From: Legionella quinlivanii
GTDB lineage: Bacteria > Pseudomonadota > Gammaproteobacteria > Legionellales > Legionellaceae
Assembly: GCF_900461555.1 (NCBI RefSeq)
Contig: NZ_UGOX01000001.1
Span: 2,741,501-2,805,500, forward strand
Direction of reading: 5' to 3'
Length of the DNA: 64,000 nt
Positions 54,672 to 62,765 of the stretch are shown here, piece by piece; position 1 is the first letter of the stretch, and each line of letters begins with the position of its first letter. The notes beneath the pieces were generated by a model. That model was not told the origin of the DNA. It worked only from the letters and a program-made list of their open reading frames with translations, and ran no database searches. The position numbers were made by a program, and so were the translations under genes.

Positions 54672-55928
54672 CTAATCGACAAAAGTTTCCAAAACGGCTA
54701 AATAGCGTGCTACTGCTCCTTTATTGGCCTTCAATACCTGGGTTGCATTTAATACCAGCTTTTCTTTTTCCGCTTCATTGGCATGAAGAGCAACTACTCT
54801 GTCTATTAATTCTGCGGCAGATTGTACAATGATCATAGCGTTTGCATCCATTAAGTCACGGCAAATCGTTTTAAAGTTGTGCACTTCAGGACCGCTAAAT
54901 ACTGGAACCTTCATTGCAATAGGCTCAAGCACATTATGCCCACCAATGGGTACAAAACTTCCTCCAACAAAGGCGTAATCACTAATCTGATAAAAACCTA
55001 AGAGCTCTCCCATAGAATCAAGAGTAATCACTTCAGTTTCAGAAGAAATTGTCTCAGGCTTGCTTCGCAATGCCGTTTTGAATCCAGCCTGCTCTGCAAG
55101 TAAGTTAACTTTTTGAAAACGCTCTGGATGGCGAGGAGCGATCAATACCAGTATATTTTTTATAGAGGCCTGCAATCGGGTTAATTGCTGCAGTATTTGC
55201 TCTTCTTCATTGTCATGCGTACTGGCTATAATGAGCACGGGCCGGTCCGGTCCCCAAGCCGCTTTCAATTGAAGAAACAGTCCCTGGTCAATATCCTTGG
55301 TCTGTAAGTCAAATTTCATATTACCTATCGTTTGGACCAGGCCTTCTTTAGCTCCCAATTGCTGAAAACGTCTACCATCCTCATCGCTTTGAGCAAGGAT
55401 CCAGGTAAATTGATTAATAACCGGTTTTATCAGCCATTTGATCTTTTGGTAGCCTCTGCAGGAACGCTCTGACAAGCGCGCATTAATAAGCATCAGGGGA
55501 ATTTTAGCCTGACTGGCATAATGAATCAGATTAGGCCAAAGTTCAGTTTCGACAATCACACCAGCGCGTGGCTTGACCGAAACGAAAAATCGTTGCAACA
55601 CATCAGGCAAGTCATAGGGGATGTATCGATGCAAAACGCGATCCCCAAACTTCGTCTTCACTTGCTCTGCTCCCGTTGGCGTCATAGTAGTAATTAACAA
55701 CCGCCAGTTCTTAGCCAGCATCTCATTGATTAGCGGAGTGACTGCAATGACTTCCCCCAAAGAGACAGCATGAACCCATACATCAATATTTGGCACAGGC
55801 GCCATGCCTGCCCAGAAACGCTCGCCAATGCGATCCCGATACGCAGGCAATTGTCTACCTTTCCACCAAAGCCGGAAAAGCAGCCAGGGTGTCATCAGGT
55901 ACATGAAAAAGGAATAAATATAACGCAT
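54672..55928 (-). CDS. waaA: 3-deoxy-D-manno-octulosonic acid transferase
   Basis: 418 residues from the ATG at 55928, with AAGGA eight bases ahead and the usual N-terminal membrane anchor (YIYSFFMYLMTPWLLFRL); the longer frame is rejected. GT-B fold features are WVHAVSLGEVIAVTPLI, TMTPTGAEQVKTKFGD, the KPRAGVIVETELWPNLI segment, IASTHDNEEEQ and GGSFVPIGGHNVLEPIA. It adds Kdo to lipid A precursor. Transcribed alone. Confidence 0.96.
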   Translation of the reverse strand: MRYIYSFFMYLMTPWLLFRLWWKGRQLPAYRDRIGERFWAGMAPVPNIDVWVHAVSLGEVIAVTPLINEMLAKNWRLLITTMTPTGAEQVKTKFGDRVLHRYIPYDLPDVLQRFFVSVKPRAGVIVETELWPNLIHYASQAKIPLMLINARLSERSCRGYQKIKWLIKPVINQFTWILAQSDEDGRRFQQLGAKEGLVQTIGNMKFDLQTKDIDQGLFLQLKAAWGPDRPVLIIASTHDNEEEQILQQLTRLQASIKNILVLIAPRHPERFQKVNLLAEQAGFKTALRSKPETISSETEVITLDSMGELLGFYQISDYAFVGGSFVPIGGHNVLEPIAMKVPVFSGPEVHNFKTICRDLMDANAMIIVQSAAELIDRVVALHANEAEKEKLVLNATQVLKANKGAVARYLAVLETFVD

Positions 55929-56326
55929 TGGAATTCCTTGCAAAAAAACAGAAGTATATACCGATTGCCAGGCATTCAGAAATTGTTTATTGAATTGGAT
56001 TATTTTCATAGCCTATGGGCTGTGCGCTGGCATCCCTGGATGCCCCGGACAAGCCGTGGTACGTAGGCGGCGGGGGGTATTCCTAGCATTCAGCAACACG
56101 TTCTTCTCTGCTCATGACACCTCCTGTCTACGTGTCACGTCTTGTCCGGGGCATCCAGATGGAGACGTTTTAGATGTAAGTTACTTAATTAGCCATTATA
56201 ATAAGAGTTAACAAAGCGTAAACTGTCTCTTTAATGGGGTTTATTCTTCTAATTTATGAAATAATAAAGGGATCATCTAACAATGGATATCGATTTGATT
56301 TATTCAAACAATCAACGCAGGCTCAC
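55929..56326. other. 398-bp gap with degenerate repeat pair
   Basis: Between divergent waaA and djlA. The middle holds an inverted pair of 31-bp units at 56036-56066 and 56128-56158, whose outer CTGGATGCC/GGCATCCAG and loop ACAAG/CTTGT are kept while their internal stems carry mismatches. The rest should contain both promoters; none was convincing by eye. The upstream extension of the djlA frame is not a gene. Confidence 0.65.
56036..56158. repeat. Inverted pair of decayed 31-bp palindromic units
   Basis: Left unit 56036-56066 (GCCCCGG, loop ACAAG, CCGTGGT, with one mismatch and one wobble) and right unit 56128-56158 (loop CTTGT, two mismatches) face each other 61 bases apart. The pair arrangement equals that at 13400-13479. 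Confidence 0.65.
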
Positions 56327-57223
56327 ATGAATTTTCGTCAGTACTTTACGACACATACCTGGTGGGGAAAAATCATCGGTGGTTTTTTAGGATACCTGAT
56401 GGGAGGCTCCGCAGGCGCTTTATTTGGAATTTTAATCGGTAATTTCTTTGACCGCGGGCTTGCAGAGCATTTTTCACGTCCTCACTGGAGTTATTACAGT
56501 GAGAAAAGAAAAGTAATTCAAGAGGTATTTTTCCAGACCACCTTTTCTGTCATGGGACATATTGCGAAGGCGGACGGCAGAGTATCCGAAGAAGAGATTC
56601 AGGTGGCTCGTCAGTTAATGAATGAAATGCGCTTAAATAACGAGCAGCAGGAATTAGCCAAGCGCTTGTTCAATGAGGGAAAAGACCCGCGTTTCGATCT
56701 CGAAAGCACCTTAAACACGCTTCAGGATACCTGCCGGGTTAATCCCGAGCTTCTGAAATTGTTTATGGATATCCAATACCGGGTGGCAAAGGCAGGAGGC
56801 CTGACTGAGTCCAAAGTTCAAGCGCTGGACAACATTTTTCGGCGAATGGGATTTGCTCCCTTGAAACAGCAGTATCGCTTTTATGAAGATTTTATTTTTG
56901 GCGGCGCTTACTCAACCGCTGACTACTCCCAGCGCAGCAATCAGCGCTCCTCTTCCTCGCACTCATCAAATTCACATCAACGCAGAGAGGAATTCAATTA
57001 TCAGAATCCCAATAATTTAATCCATGCCTTCGCGGTTCTGGAAATCAGCCCCAATGCCAGTAAGCAGGAAGTAAAAAAAGCGTATCGCAAATTAATTAGC
57101 CGCAATCATCCTGATAAATTGATAGCCCAGGGCTTACCAGAAGCTATGATTAAAATTGCAAATGAGAAAACACAGCGAATTACTAAAGCTTATGAGCAAA
57201 TTTGTGCAAGCAAAGGGTGGTAG
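56327..57223 (+). CDS. djlA: Membrane-anchored J-domain co-chaperone DjlA
   Basis: 298 residues from the ATG at 56327. The Gly-rich N-terminal helix (WWGKIIGGFLGYLMGGSAG) is the DjlA dimerising membrane anchor. A TerB-like middle domain (MGHIAKADGRVSEEEIQVARQLM) and a C-terminal J domain with the HPD motif in RNHPDKLIA follow. DjlA stimulates DnaK at the inner membrane. A 31-codon upstream extension is rejected. Confidence 0.94.
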   Translation: MNFRQYFTTHTWWGKIIGGFLGYLMGGSAGALFGILIGNFFDRGLAEHFSRPHWSYYSEKRKVIQEVFFQTTFSVMGHIAKADGRVSEEEIQVARQLMNEMRLNNEQQELAKRLFNEGKDPRFDLESTLNTLQDTCRVNPELLKLFMDIQYRVAKAGGLTESKVQALDNIFRRMGFAPLKQQYRFYEDFIFGGAYSTADYSQRSNQRSSSSHSSNSHQRREEFNYQNPNNLIHAFAVLEISPNASKQEVKKAYRKLISRNHPDKLIAQGLPEAMIKIANEKTQRITKAYEQICASKGW

Positions 57224-57254
57224 TTTCCATTTAATCTAGCGCTTCATAACTGAA

Positions 57255-57962
57255 CTACAAGCTTAATTTTGTTCTTTCAGTGGGATGAAGACGGCTCATC
57301 CATCCATTCAGGTAATTTTTAAGCAGATCGGTGGAATAGTAATAATCATGGCTGCTTCCAGGAACCTGAAAACTTCTCGATCTTGTCTTTTCAAGCTTCA
57401 GTTTCAATTGCTGAGCACTGTGCTTAACTGCTTCATAATCAAATTGAGCGTATATCTCGTACACCGGAAAACGCAGGCCTTTGCCCAGCTCATCTTTAGT
57501 CGTCTCCTCAACAGGCTGGCTCTGAAACGCCGACAGTAACACCAGTCCATTCACTTGCTTGGACTGCGGTTTGCCAAAATAATTCAGGCTGAGATCGAGC
57601 TCACCACCATAGTGAATCATAATCAGACGCTTACTGTTTTTTTGCCGTAATGTCGACATTGCTTCGGGTAATTGCTCTATCCACGGCGTTTTTACCTTCA
57701 GATCGCTATTTAAAAGTGCTACCGACCATCCCGCTTTCGCTAAGGAAGCAGCCAGTTTCCTGGGAAACTCCGATCCCCCTGCCGGTTTCCCACCTTGCAA
57801 CAAAATGATGCCGCCTTTGACTTCTTTTTGTCTTGCCTCCCAGAAAGGCAGTGTTATTTCCTCCTGATTGACATTAATTTTAATGCGATCGTCGGCTAAA
57901 ACAGTCAGTGGCTGAGTGAGAAAAAGCAGGATGAACAGGACGAGTCGATAGCGCATACGCAT
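57255..57962 (-). CDS. Secreted alpha/beta-hydrolase-like protein (DUF3530-like)
   Basis: 235 residues from the ATG at 57962, with a signal peptide (cleavage after LA at about 24). A GGIILLQGGKPAGGSEFPRKLAASL segment and GWSVALLNSDLK look like the first strands of an alpha/beta-hydrolase fold, and SSHDYYY may carry the His. The usual GxSxG elbow reads IHYGGEL, with no Ser, so catalysis is doubtful. It resembles the DUF3530 group, which has no assigned function. It is 89 bases downstream of plaA on the same strand. Confidence 0.6.
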   Translation of the reverse strand: MRMRYRLVLFILLFLTQPLTVLADDRIKINVNQEEITLPFWEARQKEVKGGIILLQGGKPAGGSEFPRKLAASLAKAGWSVALLNSDLKVKTPWIEQLPEAMSTLRQKNSKRLIMIHYGGELDLSLNYFGKPQSKQVNGLVLLSAFQSQPVEETTKDELGKGLRFPVYEIYAQFDYEAVKHSAQQLKLKLEKTRSRSFQVPGSSHDYYYSTDLLKNYLNGWMSRLHPTERTKLSL

Positions 57963-58051
57963 TTCTTTTTTGAGTGCAATAATGATTTGATGCAAGAATT
58001 TTGCCGAAGTTGAGTACGACTGCCCTTCCGCTGTCGGAAGGGCTAAGCCAA

Positions 58052-58972
58052 TTATTTGAATGAAATATTCGCCTCTTTAAGCAGACGATAGGCAGTCTCG
58101 GCCATAATCTGATGGGCAGGACCTGTAGGATGTACCGGATCGAAAAACAAAAAGCCATCGCAGGAATCGAATTCACTTGTGGGTCGAATGCGTGAGGCGA
58201 TTTGCAATACGGATTTCTGGGTCGGCTTATCAATCATCACATCGTAACAGGTTTGCTCAATATTGTTGAAACCGTAATGAGCAGGATTAGCAAAAATTTT
58301 ATTCAGAAGTTCGTTAACATCATAGAATATCCATTGCACTTTGGGATATTCCTTGCGTAATTGCTTCATCGTTTCAGCCAATGCGGCATTATGCGCCTGA
58401 CAGAATTCAGACAGAATCTCTTCCGCCTCGAACTCTTTGGCAGCAGGTGCTTTCCCCAAATCGGGTAAATTAAATACCAGAATATGGCGAGCACCCTTAC
58501 TGGCCAATTCCGACAGGCTGTGAGCAATACCCTTATTGACCCGTTCAACCGTTTCATTAACCCCATCCGGAACGCCAAGATAATTATTAGCACCAATCCA
58601 GACGACATACAGATTGTCTTTTTCCGCCCTGTTATTATGGCTGAGGAAATAGCTGTCGATCTCGCTGCGCAAGGTAAACAGCACGCCGCCATCATCCTCT
58701 TCAGAAACACCAGCACCGCCAAACGCATAATCCTTTAAATGACTTTCCGGGTTTTGTTTGTAGTACAGAGCCAGCAGACGCTCCACCCAGATGGGGCCGT
58801 TTGTAAACCGACCTTCATAATAAGGCGGGGATTGCGGCAATTGATGGTGCATGTACTCATAAAGATTGCCGTTATCCGAAAGGCTATCACCGAATACGAC
58901 GATATTTTTTAAAGCGGCCGATTGGATAACAGTGGAGAAAAACAAAGCACATAAGGTCAGTAATACTTTCAT
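58052..58972 (-). CDS. plaA: GDSL lysophospholipase A, PlaA-like
   Basis: 306 residues: signal peptide (1-19), the GDSL block VVFGDSLSDNGN with Ser30, the oxyanion-type GGAG (about 85-88), VWIGANN (block III), and Asp278 and His281 in FFDPVHPTG, completing the triad. Two Cys pairs near the C-terminus (191, 242, 271) could form the loop seen in secreted family members. Length and architecture match L. pneumophila PlaA, a type II-secreted lysophospholipase A. Placement near dksA is also consistent. PlaC or PlaD, which are longer, are excluded by size. Confidence 0.85.
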   Translation of the reverse strand: MKVLLTLCALFFSTVIQSAALKNIVVFGDSLSDNGNLYEYMHHQLPQSPPYYEGRFTNGPIWVERLLALYYKQNPESHLKDYAFGGAGVSEEDDGGVLFTLRSEIDSYFLSHNNRAEKDNLYVVWIGANNYLGVPDGVNETVERVNKGIAHSLSELASKGARHILVFNLPDLGKAPAAKEFEAEEILSEFCQAHNAALAETMKQLRKEYPKVQWIFYDVNELLNKIFANPAHYGFNNIEQTCYDVMIDKPTQKSVLQIASRIRPTSEFDSCDGFLFFDPVHPTGPAHQIMAETAYRLLKEANISFK

Positions 58973-59356
58973 TTAAAGCCTTAATTCATTGTATTTTATG
59001 AAAAACGATGAATTATAGTATGGAACTGTTACACAATCAATTTAATTTACAATAAGTCAACTATTAGAGCATTAATTGGCAATTTTGAATTGTAAGTTTC
59101 CGATATTCAGTCCAATTCAAATCGGCATGAATTTTGAATACCTGATTTATCTCTTGATCAAATAAATGGAACCGCTCATGAAAGTGAATAGCAGATTTCT
59201 AAAAATTTTTCCCCTGGCCTTGTATGCTCTGATTTCTTTTTGTCATAGCAGCCTGTTGTGGTTTTAATTCACTCGCTTGTAATTTCGCATTTATTGCTTG
59301 AACTTTTGTGATTTTCTTCACAATATAATTATCAAAACGTTCAGGTGATAAATGCC
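58973..59356. other. 384-bp divergent gap between plaA and the effector-like gene
   Basis: AT-rich and holds the promoters of both flanking genes. TTGATC and similar motifs exist, but no confident promoter. A 30-codon hydrophobic frame at 59178-59267 is the only coding-like feature (listed separately). No repeat copy was found. Confidence 0.6.
59178..59267 (+). CDS. Tiny hydrophobic peptide frame, possible remnant or small membrane peptide
   Basis: 29 codons plus stop, with GGA eight bases before the ATG. The peptide begins MKVNSRFLKI, positive then strongly hydrophobic (FPLALYALISFCHSS), like a signal peptide or a small membrane peptide. It might be the surviving head of a decayed secreted protein, since the following bases show no continuing frame. 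Support is weak. Confidence 0.25.
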   Translation: MKVNSRFLKIFPLALYALISFCHSSLLWF

Positions 59357-60496
59357 ATGCTCCCATCAGAATACAAACAGAAGCTGGAAGAGTTTAGAAA
59401 ACACATTTTTGCATTACCCACCACGGAATTGAAATATCATTTATTTTTATTGCTTGCGGCAATTGAACCCATCAATACCCCCCAAACAAGAGACATCCTG
59501 GTCCTTTCAATTGATTTGACAGCACAGTGTAAAGATTTTTTAAATCCCAGGCAGCGTGCAGATGAGCTTCAGGAACAGATTGAGCTGGTTAATATTAAAT
59601 ACGGTCGGTTGGTTAAGCTCATTGATAAATACAACAGCAGCTTCGTCTTGTATCCTCATTTGCTAACGATTGGCTCTGCATTGTTAGCTATTACACTTGG
59701 CTTGTTTTTCGCGATCCTCGGTGGGATCACTGGGGTTGTCCAGGGAATAATTAACCAGCAAAACCCCTTAAAATATTTTGCATTGGGTACTTTTGTAGGC
59801 TTGTGTCTTGGGGGTGCGATAGGCAATCGAACACCGGAATATTTGCTGGAAGAACCTTTATTCAGGAAATTAAAATTAGTATTAGACGGTCTGAACCTTA
59901 ACCTGAATCAATTAACCTCATCTCGTAAAACAATTCATGACTATCTCAACGAAGTGTTGGAAGATCTGCTGGTCAATTATTTTGATAATGATAAGGAAAA
60001 GCTGAATCATTTTTTGAATTCGCCCGCCAGTTACACTGCCGGAAGTCATCCGGCAGAATTTGTCAGTGAACATTTAAGAGGTTATGTGGGACAACATGCC
60101 TTAATTGCAGTGAAAATTGCTGATAAACCCCCTTTTGCGCTCGAGTTCGCAATTTCACCATCCGATCTCACCAGAGAGCTGACTCAACCCATTTCGCGCC
60201 AGACCACGGGTAGAAAAATCGCTGAAATGATGGCTTTGCACAGGCAGATGCAAGAAACGCATGCCTGTACACTGCATTACATGACCAATCACATGAAACC
60301 CGGAGAAACTGACTGCCTCGCCTATGTCCTTCGACTGACGGATGGAGTAAACGAACCAAGACCACCCATTAAACGATTTTATCAACAGAATAGTATTGGG
60401 AACTTTCTGTCTTTCTTTATTAGTCATTTAAGTGCATTTTCTGAGAAGGAAGAACAATCGATGGGGGCCAGACCCGCTTCAGGGCAGACTGGTTGA
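59357..60496 (+). CDS. Orphan two-helix membrane protein, effector candidate
   Basis: 379 residues from the ATG at 59357, with AGGTGA upstream; a GTG four codons earlier is possible. No family recognised. An acidic, helical N-terminus (MLPSEYKQKLEEFRKHIF) is followed by a coiled-coil-like run (residues 70-95), two hydrophobic helices (about 100-130 and 140-160: ALLAITLGLFFAILGGITG; FALGTFVGLCLGGAIGN), and a soluble C-terminal half. The last 20 residues are SEKEEQSMGARPASGQTG-like: a Glu cluster 13-17 residues from the end then small residues, fitting the Dot/Icm E-block. First gene of a three-gene plus-strand cluster, overlapping the next by 4 bases. Confidence 0.6.
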   Translation: MLPSEYKQKLEEFRKHIFALPTTELKYHLFLLLAAIEPINTPQTRDILVLSIDLTAQCKDFLNPRQRADELQEQIELVNIKYGRLVKLIDKYNSSFVLYPHLLTIGSALLAITLGLFFAILGGITGVVQGIINQQNPLKYFALGTFVGLCLGGAIGNRTPEYLLEEPLFRKLKLVLDGLNLNLNQLTSSRKTIHDYLNEVLEDLLVNYFDNDKEKLNHFLNSPASYTAGSHPAEFVSEHLRGYVGQHALIAVKIADKPPFALEFAISPSDLTRELTQPISRQTTGRKIAEMMALHRQMQETHACTLHYMTNHMKPGETDCLAYVLRLTDGVNEPRPPIKRFYQQNSIGNFLSFFISHLSAFSEKEEQSMGARPASGQTG

Positions 60497-62064
60497 AAGT
60501 GAATAAAGCATTTTTTTTAAAAAATAGTCTCGTCGCAATTATTTTGCTGCTAATTGGATTCAATCTCAGCTACTCATTGATCAATTGCTGGGATTTTGTA
60601 ACGGATGATGCATTTATCAGCTGGCGTTACGCTGAGCAATTGGCTCAGGGCAATGGACTTCTGTGGACAGCCAACAAGCTGCCAGTTGAAGGCTACTCCA
60701 ATTTTACATGGATTCTATTGGCTTATCTGGTTATCAAACTAGGCTTGCCTTTAATCCCTTCTCTCAAAGTAGTGGCTACCGGCTGTCTTTTACTAGCCTT
60801 CTTTTTACTTTATCGCTGTGCGCGGCTATTTGGCAGCCCTTTTTATGCTTTACTCAGCGTTTACTTGTTCTCCTGCTATAAAGGGCTCTACTGGTGGACA
60901 GTGAGTGGGCTGGAAACCAGTCTGTTCATTATGCTGGTCCTGCTCTTTACTTTTTTATTGCTACAACTATTCTCTGATACTAAACAAAACAATCGCGGGA
61001 GTTGCTTCTGGCTTTGTATTAGCCTGACCCTTCTATCACTCACCCGCTTTGAAGGGATTTTATGGCTGGTATTTGCCGGTCTTTACATTATTTGCCCCTG
61101 GTTTCATGCCGGTGACGCTCGAGAGAAACTCTGGAAACCTACTCTGAAGCCAGCAGCCATCTGCTTTATATTGGGATTTCTACTACCTTACTCCATTTAT
61201 TTTGTGTGGAGACTCACTTATTTTGGCCAGTGGCTACCCAATAGCTATCTTTGCAAATGGATGAGCAGTTTTTATCCCTCAATAGCCTCCTACTATCGTT
61301 TTTTTCTAATTCAGGATTATCTTGCGATCAGTTTTCCATCGCTTATTATCGGACTTCCCTATTTAATGGCAAGATACGACTGCCGGCATCTTCTCTTATG
61401 GCTGCCGTCACTAGCCTATGCCTTATTGCTTTGGGATGCCAACCCGGTAATTGCTCATTATAATCGTCTTTTTCTGCCCGCATTTGCGCTGGTCTGCATA
61501 CTGCCCCCTCTGGGAATTAATGAATCTCTGCACTATTTCTCAATCAGTAACCGTTATAAGCAGCTCATCTGTCTGCTCGCTATTCTGTTGCTGGCTTTTT
61601 CCAGTATACCGTCCATTAAGTCAGAGCAAATTCAAAGTGAATTAGGTCATTATCAGCAACGAAGCGCGCTTCGTCTTAAAGTCAGTCAATTGATTAATCA
61701 ACACGCAAAAAAGAATGCCCGTATTCTGGTGTCTGATTGCGGAGTAATCCCCTATTTTGGCCGATCTGATTTGGAGTTTATTGACAGCGAGTGTCTTAAT
61801 AATCGTGACATGACACAATACAACTCCCTTGAATTATATGCTGTAAATCTTATGCAAAACGCTCGACCCGACTGGATCATTTATTCAGTCAATGAATTGG
61901 GTAGGGCCAATGATCTAATGGAAATACTGATGGCGAAAGGATTTTTAAACCATTATCACCTAGTGGGGGTTTTTCCTTTATACGCAACCAGGACCAATGG
62001 TCAACGGTTCGCTGACTTCACTTATCGTGTTTATCGATGTTTACCTGATTATTGTAAATATTAA
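60493..62064 (+). CDS. GT-C family membrane glycosyltransferase
   Basis: 523 residues with about ten membrane helices. The N-terminal loop has the catalytic-type Asp pair in VTDDAFISWRYAEQLAQGNGL followed by EGYSNFTWILL, a signature of polyprenyl-phosphate-sugar transferases such as bacterial arabinofuranosyl and mannosyl transferases. C-terminal half: a soluble periplasmic domain (SDCGVIPYFGRSDLEFIDSECLNNRD in overlapping parts). Start is a TTG overlapping the upstream stop, or GTG two codons later. It probably glycosylates a surface glycan or protein; donor and acceptor are unknown. Confidence 0.75.
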   Translation: MKVNKAFFLKNSLVAIILLLIGFNLSYSLINCWDFVTDDAFISWRYAEQLAQGNGLLWTANKLPVEGYSNFTWILLAYLVIKLGLPLIPSLKVVATGCLLLAFFLLYRCARLFGSPFYALLSVYLFSCYKGLYWWTVSGLETSLFIMLVLLFTFLLLQLFSDTKQNNRGSCFWLCISLTLLSLTRFEGILWLVFAGLYIICPWFHAGDAREKLWKPTLKPAAICFILGFLLPYSIYFVWRLTYFGQWLPNSYLCKWMSSFYPSIASYYRFFLIQDYLAISFPSLIIGLPYLMARYDCRHLLLWLPSLAYALLLWDANPVIAHYNRLFLPAFALVCILPPLGINESLHYFSISNRYKQLICLLAILLLAFSSIPSIKSEQIQSELGHYQQRSALRLKVSQLINQHAKKNARILVSDCGVIPYFGRSDLEFIDSECLNNRDMTQYNSLELYAVNLMQNARPDWIIYSVNELGRANDLMEILMAKGFLNHYHLVGVFPLYATRTNGQRFADFTYRVYRCLPDYCKY

Positions 62065-62086
62065 CCAATTAATTAAGAGGAGTATC

Positions 62087-62569
62087 ATGGCAGTGACAGC
62101 TGAGGAATTTCGGGAAAAGTTTTATAGATACCTGGTTTCTATTCTCAATACCCCTGGCAAAATACAAAGAGCCAAGCAAAATTTTCACAGTTCAGACGAT
62201 ACAAAACGCTTCATGCATAAAGAGAGTTTTGGCATTCAGCACTGGAAGGATGAAGACGCACTGAATCTTACCGCCGCAGTGGCAGAGGCGCATGCTTTAA
62301 CGATGGAATACTATCAAAGAGAGCCCGTAGAAATTACACAGAAATACAACCAAAAATTTCTGAATACACTCATCAGCGAACTCGCAAGTCCAATCCATGC
62401 GGATGAACCTTTGAAGTTATTGGTTGAAGAAATTAAAATGCAGATAAGAGTGACTAATACCCAACCTTCATTGATCAATAATTATACCTTGTTAGGTGGT
62501 GGTGCTGCATTGCTGGTCTTGGGAGTTGCAGCTTTGGCGAGTTCTGGTTCGAATACACCGAAAATCTAA
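62087..62569 (+). CDS. Small tail-anchored protein, unknown
   Basis: 160 residues from the ATG at 62087, which has AAGAGGAG ahead and lies 22 bases after the glycosyltransferase; a 30-codon upstream extension is rejected. The N-terminal 130 residues are charged and helical, without a signal peptide. The C-terminus has one hydrophobic helix (about 132-152: LLGGGAALLVLGVAALASS) followed by a short polar tail, the topology of a tail-anchored protein. Last of the three-gene cluster. Nothing in it identifies a function. Confidence 0.65.
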   Translation: MAVTAEEFREKFYRYLVSILNTPGKIQRAKQNFHSSDDTKRFMHKESFGIQHWKDEDALNLTAAVAEAHALTMEYYQREPVEITQKYNQKFLNTLISELASPIHADEPLKLLVEEIKMQIRVTNTQPSLINNYTLLGGGAALLVLGVAALASSGSNTPKI

Positions 62570-62604
62570 CCCTGATTTAAGTTCCGCGACTAGGCTAACT
62601 TGTT

Positions 62605-62688
62605 GTCTTTGCGAACGAAGTGAAGCAATCCAGATCGAAACTTGAACAAAGTTAGGAGATGGATTGCTTCGCTGACGCTCGCAAAGAC
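62605..62688. repeat. Inverted repeat of the TTTGCGA...GAAGCAATCC family, copy B
   Basis: Left arm 62605-62632 is the GAACGAAGTGAAG version and right arm 62660-62688 is the complement of the GAGCGTCAGCGAAG version, 27 bases apart. Together they are the same two arm types as copy A at 22812-22890, in opposite order. It lies between two convergent genes. Confidence 0.75.
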
Positions 62689-62765
62689 TGTGCTTATATA
62701 TCTATCTTTTCATTTATGTACAACGCCAACCTGTTCGCGTTAAGCAGGTGATCAAGGCGTTGACT

